64,000 nucleotides of DNA from NCBI GenBank assembly GCA_020631735.1, contig CM036158.1, forward strand, positions 79,909,447-79,973,446, read 5' to 3'. This stretch comes from Saccharum officinarum. Lineage: Eukaryota > Streptophyta > Magnoliopsida > Poales > Poaceae. Below, one piece after another: positions 55,801 to 64,000 of the stretch. The notes under the pieces are model-generated. The model had not been told where the DNA came from and did no database searches. It was given only the letters and a program-made list of their open reading frames with translations. Every line of letters begins with the position of its first letter. Within the stretch, counting starts at the first letter, position 1. Position numbers and translations under genes: made by a program.

Positions 55801-58626
55801 TTTTTTTTCGAAAGCGTGCATTGCACGTGCTACATTAAGAGAAGTTAGAGTAATGATACACGTCCCCGGCGGCTTAACGGCGAGTTGCCATAGGCCAACA
55901 TCGGGTGGAACACAGACAATAATCACCGGCTCAAACGGTGGTGCTTAGGTAGTTGTACTAAGTGAGGAAACTATTGTGCGACTAAGGCGACACGCACGGC
56001 TGTTCAAGCCTCGTGCATCCCAGACGACAAGTCCAACCTCGCCATGGTCCGCGTCCAGCGTACACCGCGCATGGGGAAGAGCTCACGCAGCGCTTCCCGC
56101 TTTGAGGACGAGAGTGGATTCCCGAACGTTTCGTGGAACTTGGTGGAGATTGTGGCGTCCGGTGTAGTGGTCACCACGTGATCAGGTCTCCCAGCCCACT
56201 TGTTCAGCATGACACGTCGGGCCTGCTTCTCCGGTTGAGGATCACGGAAGGCCGATTTGGCGACCAGACGGTCGCTGCGACGTGGGATCCAGTCGTCATC
56301 GACGGCCCTTGCAGTGCGGGTACGAGGCGGAGTCTTGATCAGAGGCTCCTGTAATGGTAGCCTCATGGAGTCGATAAAGGCTACCACCGAAGCTGCTGTA
56401 GGCACGGCAGCAACAGGCGCGGGAGCTGTAGGCGGTTCGGCAGCGTCCTCTCCATCCACTCCCGGCGCCTCAGCATCCGCGAAGCTGAGCTAGACCATAC
56501 GTGGCGGCGAATGGGTGTCCGCCAGCGCTGCCTGGGCCTCCAGAGAGGTAGCTGTCGGGATAGACGGGCGCAGCACTGGAGCCCCTCTTGACCAAGTCGC
56601 GACGAGGGAGGCATCAACCACATCGAGCATCGGGTCTGGAGGCGCGACCGACGACCGAGCAGCAAGCTCTGCCTCCCACGCCATCGGGTCCGGCGCGGAC
56701 TCAATGCAGTACGTCCGGTCAGGCACGACGATCGCCGCCTCATCAGCACCATCGGGATCGTGCCAACCGCCAGCAACGTCTTCCAACCCACAACGGGGTG
56801 AAGACCGACCCTGGAAGGCGCGGTGGATCGCCGTGCCGTCCGAGATGTGGTACATCGAAGAAAGGTGCGCCCGAACCTCCGCCGGTGAGATGGCACCCAC
56901 GAGCGCGAAGAGAGCGAGGGAGACGTCCGCATCAGCCGGAGCGAGCTCCTCGTTCCTCGAGATGACGAAGACCTCGATCGATAGCATGTTGCTATGGTGC
57001 TGCGGTAGTGACGATGGCGGCAGCGCGGGTATCTGCTGGATGCGAGGAGGCGACGATGGAGCTGGATCTTGAGATGGCACAACATGACGTTCCGGCGACG
57101 TGCCAGGTCGCCTATGCTTGGTGAGGCAATGTGTCCTTGGAGCACACTGAGCATCCGTGGTCGCACTGGACAGGAACCTGCGCGGCAGCGAACGACCTGG
57201 CACACACACCCTGGCCCGATGGCCGGTACCCCGACAGAGGAGGCAACGGGACAGGGAGCGACACTGAGCGGCGACATGGCCAGGCGCAAGACAGTTGAAG
57301 CAGAGACCCACCAGCGCCGGCAGAACAGGGCGGTGTCGTATGGTGGACGTTCCCCCCCGCCCGCGCCAGCGACGACGATTTTCGACGATCTGGAACCCCT
57401 CGGCGTTGACGATGGGCCCATGGCGGGGCACATGCGCGGTCCGTGGCTGCCGAGATGTGTCAGGCACCGACGCACGAAGCCTCGGGCCGAGGCGCTGGAG
57501 CACCGGGACCCTTGCCGCCGGCTGTGGACCAAGGCGACGCTGCGCGGGCACTCGTGCAGCGGCTAGCCGTGGCGTCCGACAGTCGTCGGGTGCGCTGTTC
57601 CTACGCCGATGACGCCGCTTCCCCTTGACAACCGCCAGGTGTCTTCCCTTCACGCTGTCTACGTACTGCGCCGCAGCCAGGGCCCCCTTCGGCGGTGGAG
57701 GCGTGGCCCGGAGTGCCTTACGAGCGGCGTCCAGGTACAATGGGCGCGTGGCAGAGGCGACATCGTCGTCGGAGCTGCCTGCGCAGCGGTCTTCCTCCCA
57801 ACGCCTGAACTTACCCCTGCTAGCCGACTGGTGGGCAGCGGGGAAGAAGGGGGTGGCGTCTGGGGAGAGGGTGGCTGCCGAAAGTGGTGAGGACGCCCGC
57901 GTGGCTCCACCGGCGACGTTGTCGCCGTCGTCATCGTCTTCCTCGTCCTCGCTGACCGTGACAGCCTCGATGACGACCGGCGGCTCGTCTTCCAACTGAT
58001 GTTTCTCCGTCCTGGGAGCTGCTCCATGACGACCTCGCCGCGACGAGCTGAGTGCCGAGGCCACCGTCTCCGACGAGCCCACGGTCGCCGGCGGCGGTGG
58101 AGCTGGTGGCAGTGAGGGGCCCAACAAAGGCCCAACGGCGTGGGATCGACGGGGTCCGGCCTCCATCAAGGCCGCCGGCGGCCCGGCGAAGGCGGATCCG
58201 GGGAGGGGAGGGGAGGAGGAGGTGGAGGGCGGCCCCCCAGGTGGGGCTGCCGTGGTGGCGCCGGCGTCGATGGTGCCTGTCCTCGCCGTTAGAGGTGGTG
58301 GTGGCGCGCCGGGCGGCGGGGAGCCCGCAGTGGAGCTGGGCGGCGTCGGTGGCCTCGGCGCGCGCGCCCCCAGACGAGGAGGGGAGGCGGTGGAGGAGGA
58401 GGTGGGGGAAGGAGGTGCCGGCGCCCCAGCTCTGGCCGATGCGGGCGGCGGCGCGCCAGCTTGCACGCGCGCAAGGGGAGGGGAGGAGAGGACAGATCCT
58501 GGTGGGGGCATGGTGGATCTAGTCGTGGGGGAGGCGGGGGCGGACGCCGGCGCCGGGCTGGTGCCCAGCGCCGCCGGCGGCGGCGTAGGGGAGGGGGCCA
58601 GGGGAGGGGGATGCGGAAGTCCCGGT
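55801..58626 (-). mobile_element. LINE (L1-like non-LTR retrotransposon), ORF2 deleted
   Basis: It is flanked by the 15-base duplicate ccaaaatcactatat (55786-55800 and 58627-58641). The element's 3' end, on the left, carries a short poly(A), seen as t-run 55801-55808. A 5' end right before the second duplicate and an ORF with a CCHC knuckle complete the picture. Only about 200 bases lie between ORF1 and the poly(A), so the endonuclease/reverse transcriptase ORF is missing. It must have been moved by enzymes of another element. Confidence 0.88.
56004..58511 (-). pseudogene. LINE ORF1 (zinc-knuckle RNA-binding protein) with one internal stop
   Basis: ATG 58511 opens a 673-codon frame ending at TAG 56490-56492. 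The same frame then stays open to 56004. The N-terminal 150 residues are Pro/Ala/Ser-rich. The knuckle region CFNCLAPGHVAAQC is followed by a second CLLCRGTGHRARVC near residue 395. After the stop the frame contains IPRRSDRLVAKS and KQARRVMLNKWAGRPD, a segment I associate with the end of ORF1 in grass L1-like elements. ORF1 proteins bind the element RNA and form the particle. Because the frame is otherwise open, the stop looks recent. Confidence 0.82.
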
Positions 58627-58859
58627 CCAAAATCACTATATGGGATGGGTACCTGAGCAAAGGCCTTTCTTTTATACGATGAGCATGTGCATGTGAATGT
58701 GATTATGGTTGTTGGTTTATGAACAATTTTTTGCAGTTATGAGCCTAAAGGAGAAGGCATCTGGAGTGGCCGGAGATTCAAGAGAGCGACTTGCATTCCA
58801 TTCCTTCCAATTAGTTTCTTTCTGTACTGATGCTGCACATCCTTCAGCAATTATTCTTT

Positions 58860-59120
58860 GGCTGTGTTTACTTCAGCTGTGTTTAGTTGTGTAAAAAGGT
58901 GTAAAAAAAATATTGTAGCACGTTTTGACTTTATTTGACAAATAGTGTCCAACCGTTGACTAATTAGGTTCAAAACGTTCGTCTCGCAAAGTATAACCAA
59001 GCTGTACAATTAGTTTTTTATTTCATCTACATTTAGTACTCCATGCATGTATCGCAAGTTTGATGTGACGGGAATCTTTTGTTTGCACAGTATTTTTTTT
59101 TTGAGGAAGTAAACACAGCC
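58860..59120. mobile_element. MITE, left copy of an inverted pair
   Basis: ggctgtgtttacttc (58860-58874) and its complement gaagtaaacacagcc (59106-59120) frame it. The inner part from 58878 has the shared MITE core (gactaattaggttc, cgtctcgcaaagtata, tttagtactccatgcatgt). Confidence 0.75.
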
Positions 59121-59137
59121 TTCCTTTAAAAAAAAAG

Positions 59138-59353
59138 TACTGTGCAAACAAAAGATTTCTCGTCACATCAAATTTGCGATACATGCATGGAGTACTAAAT
59201 GTAGATGAAATCAAAAACTAATTGTACAGCTTGGTTGTACTTTGCGAGACGAACGTTTTGAACCTAATTAGTCAACGGTTGGACACTATTTACCAAATAA
59301 AGTCAAAACGTGCTACAGTATTTTTTTTACACCTTTTCGCGGAACTAAACACA
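59138..59353. mobile_element. MITE, right copy of an inverted pair
   Basis: Reverse complement of 58878-59092 with only about a dozen differences over roughly 215 bases. It ends in actaaacaca. Together the two copies form a hairpin with a loop of about 45 bases (59093-59137). Confidence 0.8.
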
Positions 59354-60430
59354 CCCTTGGTTGTTAAAATGTCAACTCAATTATTATCAGAGTCTGTACC
59401 GTGGCTGAATGATGCTCTGGATTGCTATGACAACTATCTATACTAAAGCTAAGATACTACCCAAAAAAAACACTATTTAATGTTGCTGAATCTCTAAAGA
59501 AACAGTACGAAGTCTATCATATTACTATCTAATCTAGACAGGTGTTGCCATCTGCATTAGCCTAAACATTTCAGAACTACTCCGTATGAAAAAGTATAAA
59601 AACTCAACAGCCCAAACCTAAAACGATCGAATTCCTCCCGTCTGTGGCCGAGGCAACACAGCGAGGAGAGCAGAGAAAATCAAGTGCAAGTGCAGCAAAG
59701 GGGCGGAGGAAGCTAGAGCTTGAGGTGACGGGTTACCATGGCACACAGACGAGATCATATGCACGGCTGCGTCCTGTCGCTGTTGTTCCGGCCCGTCTGG
59801 CGCCTGGTGTCACGGGCAACCTGCCAGCCGGCCGGCGGCTTGCTCCAGCGACCAGTTCCGTTCCAGGCCAAATATTCCAGGCGGCGGCCCTTAGCTTGAG
59901 GAGTTTGAGATGGCAAGCAGCCATCGCTCTCATCATTCCGGCGCCCACTTAGATGCACAAGGCTGGCACGTCCCCGTCCTCCGTCTCCTGCAAAAACAGC
60001 GGCTGGACTGAAGATATTGTTAGGATGTGCAGTACTCCGTAGCAGGGGAAAAACACAAAAATATCCTGTGGATTCGCAGCACCCCTTTTTTCATAGTGCT
60101 GTGCTTTACTAGCTCCTATCGAATCCAGATTAAATTATCATCTTCAGTAAAGATTACACAGATTAGGACTGATTTTACGCATCCAGTGCTAAAATTCTTG
60201 CAGGCTCTGCCAAACAAAAGCAGATGGCGGACGGATAGGTGTGTGGGCCAAAGCGCGTCCGTCGCTGTCGTCACACTCTAATCGTCTGCTTAATATTCTC
60301 CGGTCTCTTTTGGAAGTGCCCTCCGATTTCTACCGGAGAACAAAGGAAAAAAGGCGACGAGGTATACCCTGGTAAACAAGTAGTGCAGTAAACAAGTGAT
60401 GATGAGACCATGACAGCCACTCAAGTTACT
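59354..60430. other. Intergenic, nothing recognised
   Basis: A 102-codon plus frame and its minus shadows at 59640-59960 show no domain. No gene is supported. Confidence 0.4.
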
Positions 60431-60433
60431 TTA

Positions 60434-60664
60434 GGGTGCGTTTAGTTCGCGTTTTTTTTTTGGCTTTCGGTACTGTAGCACTTTCGTTTGTATTTATCAA
60501 TTAATGTCCAATTATTGACTAATTAGGCTCAAAAGATTCGTCTCGTGGTTTTCTACCAAACTGTGTAATTAGTTTTTTTTCGTCTACGTTTAATGCTCCA
60601 TGCATGTGTCTAAACATTCGATGTGACGGGAAATCTTGAAAATTTTTTAGAACTAAACATGGCC
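60434..60664. mobile_element. Tourist-like MITE (231 bp)
   Basis: The ends are gggtgcgtttagtt and aactaaacatggcc, flanked by TTA at 60431-60433 and 60665-60667. It has the shared core with gactaattaggctc and gctccatgcatgtgtct. Confidence 0.85.
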
Positions 60665-60667
60665 TTA

Positions 60668-63400
60668 GTCGGATTAGTGCCAGATCAACAGATAGACAGA
60701 TCTGCAAGCCGGCCAGCCTCTGTCAGTAATTAGAGGTCGATGCTTTCAGATTTTGTTGACCAATGACCAGATCCAGTCTACCCTCTCCACACACACGATG
60801 ACACAAGGAGCCAGAGCATCGCTGCTAGCTCTCCAGCTCCATGCAAGTCAACGGTCTGTGGGGACGACACAAGAAAAGAAAAAAGAAAATTCCACTGCAT
60901 TTAAATGGAATATGCCACATCACTTCAGTTCCTTTGCTTGGCTGCAGAAATTTGTACCTAATTTCCCAAATTCTCGGCGGACTTGCTTGTTCTACACGCG
61001 GGCACGCTACACACAAGCAATTTAATCAAAAGGGTGTCCATTGAAATAATCCACTACATATACAAGTAACTCAATCAAGCTAGATGCCTTTGTCACACTC
61101 TTTTTTTCTTTTTCTTCTCTGAGGGTACAGCTTGCATTGCGAGACAAATAAAACAAGGAAATGATGAAGGGTGTGAGAACACTTCAAGCATAACCATATC
61201 ATTCTCAATGCTTCTAAGTCAACCAAAGATAACATACATGGGACACATGCTTGCCAACCACCAAATCCCATGATAGTTCAGACTTCATACAGATCAAATT
61301 AACAAATGTCAATACAAAAAAAAAAACACTTCAGAAAATTATCCAGAACTAGTCTCTCGATCCGTTAGCACCAACTGGACGTGAGCACAAACTTCAGTAG
61401 ACCATCTAAAATCAATAGGCCCCAATACAAACCAGGCACAACAGCGCCAAAGCGCATAATGTTTATGAATCTAAAGTATTTCTTTCTGGGCCTAGGTAAA
61501 CCAACAAGATCAGTACACCTTTCCATTCCGGTGGGCAGAATGGTGAAGTGGCGTAACACCAAATATTAGATCTCAGGACTCACATCCACAGGCACATTAC
61601 CGCATTACAGGGCATGTATGCATCAACAGAATGATTCACCAATACCATGAGTACCAATATCGTGGAAAGGGGCATAATGCAAGAAAATAACAGACAACTT
61701 GCACATAAACCATCTTGAACGTTGTTATAAGTAGTCATTTAAGAATCCGAATTGTGCAAGGATTTGAATTGGTAGCTGCTCTAAGTTCATCAGCAACATG
61801 CAAACCATAGTTTAGAGTCCAGTGGAACCTCTAAAGAAGGAGGGAATACCTCAAACATTTCGGTAAGATTTAAAGGATCGACTTGCTACATAGAATCATT
61901 GTATATATTTTCACACATGGATTACTTACAAAATGAAACAGTGCAGAAATAACTTCCGCAATGGTTTCTAGAGTAGTATTTGTAGAACATTTGTACCAAA
62001 AAAATCTAATTAGAAGAAGATGCTGTGCACAAATAATACTAGTTGGAACAACAAGGACCACCCTTTGATTATTCCCTCTTTAGCACTGGATACCAAGGGG
62101 GTCAAGTAGAATATTTCGTATATTAATTCTAAACAGAGGACACAAACAAACTATAGTATGCCACACAGCATATAGCTACAAAATGATATACAAAGCATGA
62201 GAACTCCCACTTGGAAAGACACTTGTTTTCTGGAACTCATGGCATAGTTTTCATCATAACCCAGAAGACCATTCAGATAGCCTCAGAGTTCCCACTAGGA
62301 AAAGGACCTAACCTTGGGGACTCCAAGCATAGTATGCATCAAAGGACACCACTTGATGAAAAATCAATCAAGACAATTATAGGGCATTGAAAAATTCAAA
62401 GATATGCTATAAAAGGAATGTGTCCCCAATAATCGAATAACTATTGTAGGTAAGAAAGAAAATAAGCTAGTAAGGCATACAAAGTCTGTACAACTGTAAC
62501 AATGTGAATAGATTTCCTTTAATATCCTGACATAGGCATGGACAATATTATCTTATCCTATGCTAGCCCAGGCAGTAACTAGGAGACAATATTTTCTATC
62601 AGAAATCCAAATACCAAAGGGTGGTCCTTGCCAAGAAGTGCTGCTTATGTCAATTGCCATGTTGAACCGCGTATGACCCATTTAGAGATCAGAAAATACT
62701 ACTGTCACACTGCCAAAATGAGCAAAAGAGCAACCTTTGTATCATATATGGGCACAATTACCACAGGATACCATGATTCTGTGAGTAGTAACTTATAATC
62801 ATAACAGCGTGTCAATCTTAAAGACTAAGCCCTTCAGTACTTCATGATAGGGATAACTAACAACATTTGTTTGATGGTGATTTTCTGACCAGATTATGTC
62901 CGGGAAGTTAATCTTCTCAACCAATAAGTAATAAGGAAAGAGAAAAGAATAGGGAGAACATTCCCTGCCTAATAGGCAGACCAACAATATCCATCAGTTT
63001 GAGATTTGTCAGAAAGAGCTATTCTTTCATGAACTACAGGTTTACAATTACAGATTTCCAAGCCTAGTCACTCGAGAATCTAAACTAGAACATGCCCAGT
63101 TTAACTGTCCAGAATTTGCATCTAAGAAAAGTGAATGAATTGAAATGTTCCCCAGTTTATACAATTACAAATATATAACCAATCTCCTTTACCGAGACCT
63201 TACAGACAAACAGACTTGACTAATCATCCACAGAAGCAGTAAGTAGCAGCAACAAATATCGGTGTCCAAAGTTACAACCCACCTGTGTGTTTCTCCAGCC
63301 AACTCCAGGCTCCGGCTGACGAACTGACCTCACCGTGGCTACGTCCCTACCGTCAAATGTTACACGGCCGCCTTGCTCAGGACCGTCAAAGGCAGCCTTG
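60668..63400. other. Non-coding stretch, probably containing the 3' UTR of the HAIKU1-like gene
   Basis: It has a bland AT-rich composition, no MITE and no long frame. The sequence near 63400 must contain the 3' UTR of the minus-strand VQ gene; how far it extends is not visible. A 50-60-codon minus frame at 61365-61562 is not enough to call a gene. Confidence 0.45.
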
Positions 63401-64000
63401 CTATATATCTCTCCACCTTGGGCTAAGGATCGGCAAGAAGCCTGATGGAGAAAGGAGCCCAGACGGCGACTGCGGAAACCAGAGACCCGGCGACGGCGGC
63501 GGCGGCATGGGCCCTGGGCCAAGGATGCCGGTCCCCGGCAACGGAGACAGCGCGGGGAAGTTGGGCGTGAGCGGCGGCGGGTGCTGAAACCCCGGCGAAA
63601 GTAGCGGGTAGGGCGACCTGGGCGTGGGCGACAGCAGGTTGAGAAAGCCGCTTGGGGAAGGGAGTATCCCGGGCGACGGCACCGGCGGCGGAGGCGGGGG
63701 ATGAGGATGCGAAGGCTGGGGGTGAGGGTGTGGCGGCGGTGGCGCCTGTCCCGCAGCTGCAGCCGCCGCCGCAGCCGCCGCCGCGGCGCCCGGCGGGGTA
63801 GCGCTGAAGAGGGAGTTCTCGAGGATGCGCATGTACGCGGAGACCGGGGAATCAGCCCAGGCGGGGCCGGGAGCGGGCATGTGCTGCGGCTGGGGCTGCG
63901 GCGGCGGCGGACGGTGGAAGACGGGGTTGTTGTGGTTAGGGTTGTGGGGGACGGCGTGGTGGTTGGGGTGCACGGGCGGGGGCCGGGCGACGGGGGTTGC
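63401..64000 (-). CDS. HAIKU1-like VQ-motif protein, C-terminal part
   Basis: The frame is open from the window edge to TAG at 63401-63403 (199 codons visible). It begins in a His/Pro/Gln-rich stretch and contains SPVSAYMRILENSLFS, a run of 12 Ala, a His/Pro block, GILPSPSGFLNLLSPTPRS, PYPLLSPGF, LTPNFPALSPL and the end LSPRWRDI. This SPxxFLxLLSP...SPRW pattern is characteristic of IKU1-type VQ proteins. The VQ motif itself (FxxxVQxLTG) lies N-terminal, outside the window. In Arabidopsis HAIKU1 works with WRKY10 in endosperm growth and seed size. An equivalent role here is inference. The gene is convergent to the WEB gene. Confidence 0.85.
   Translation of the reverse strand, partial: ATPVARPPPVHPNHHAVPHNPNHNNPVFHRPPPPQPQPQHMPAPGPAWADSPVSAYMRILENSLFSATPPGAAAAAAAAAAAAGQAPPPPHPHPQPSHPHPPPPPPVPSPGILPSPSGFLNLLSPTPRSPYPLLSPGFQHPPPLTPNFPALSPLPGTGILGPGPMPPPPSPGLWFPQSPSGLLSPSGFLPILSPRWRDI

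Larger units (their letters stand above)
55722..58900 (+). other. 3' UTR region of WEB gene with probable intron 55759-58736
   Basis: 37 bases after the stop, GCAG|GTAATT (55758/55759) looks like a donor. AATTTTTTGCAG ending at 58736 looks like an acceptor. Without the LINE and one copy of its target duplicate the intron would be about 137 bases, a normal plant size. The UTR would continue from 58737. Inference from splice motifs only. Confidence 0.5.

Noticed and set aside
56381..57532. 383-codon second minus-strand frame over the LINE
   Set aside because: It lacks the zinc knuckles and runs in another phase of ORF1; a composition shadow.
59644..59952. 102-codon plus frame and minus-strand partners near the inverted MITEs
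   Set aside because: No ATG start for the plus frame at its full length, no motif and no family resemblance.
61365..61562. Small minus-strand ORF with a hydrophobic end
   Set aside because: Begins at a non-ATG codon at full length; only about 50 codons from ATG, lying in the likely 3' flank of the VQ gene, so coding is not supported.
1..64000. tRNA, rRNA or CRISPR arrays
   Set aside because: No cloverleaf-like genes or rRNA segments were recognised; the spaced repeats seen belong to LTR arrays, MITEs and minisatellites of a plant genome.

Overview
The window is nuclear DNA of a grass, most likely a panicoid or Andropogoneae species. The reasons are a grass-type Sirevirus, two very large chromovirus (Tekay/Del-like) LTR retrotransposons, dense Tourist-like MITEs and plant-specific host genes (WEB family, HAIKU1/VQ family). 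This assignment rests on family resemblance only; no search was run. Two runs of exactly 100 N (9822-9921 and 44772-44871) are scaffold gaps, and both fall inside LTRs.

Layout. 1-8973: Sirevirus (Ty1/copia) on the minus strand, with partial 3' LTR, post-pol spacer with repeated polypurine tracts, pol, gag, PBS and a 1951-bp 5' LTR. 9922-21344: chromovirus A on the minus strand, with partial 3' LTR, broken pol and gag, an intact extra ORF of 350 codons, PBS and a 4015-bp 5' LTR. 21345-33348: gene-poor spacer packed with MITEs and small tandem duplications. 33349-44771: chromovirus B on the minus strand, with a 4899-bp 3' LTR, pol, gag, a damaged copy of the same extra ORF, PBS and the first 88 bp of the 5' LTR. 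44872-47230: Mutator-like transposase pseudogene. 49085-49591: GC-rich minisatellite ORF. 52765-58900: WEB-family coiled-coil gene on the plus strand, with a LINE inserted antisense in what looks like its 3'-UTR intron. 58860-59354: two inverted copies of one MITE forming a potential long hairpin. 63401-64000: C-terminal part of a HAIKU1-like VQ gene on the minus strand, convergent to the WEB gene.

The most striking signal is the extra ORF between the primer-binding site and gag of both chromoviruses. Its predicted protein starts with the N-terminal tail of histone H3: M followed by ARTKQTARKSTG in A, and a related but diverged version in B. A conserved domain, a coiled coil and an acidic C-terminus follow. 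The ORF begins exactly at a conserved splice acceptor, downstream of a conserved leader intron, and gag also begins at a splice acceptor. The integrases of the same elements end in a chromodomain-like segment, and chromodomains in general read methylated H3 tails. An element-encoded H3-tail mimic is therefore a testable and, as far as I know, undescribed system. A second conserved coding segment lies inside both LTRs.

The host genes are few. The WEB-family protein is a coiled-coil protein of the class involved in chloroplast photorelocation. The HAIKU1-like protein is a VQ-motif cofactor of WRKY factors, known in Arabidopsis for endosperm and seed-size control. Nothing suggests the two act together. 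Several frameshifts, mainly in element A next to the gap, may be homopolymer errors of the assembly and not biological decay.
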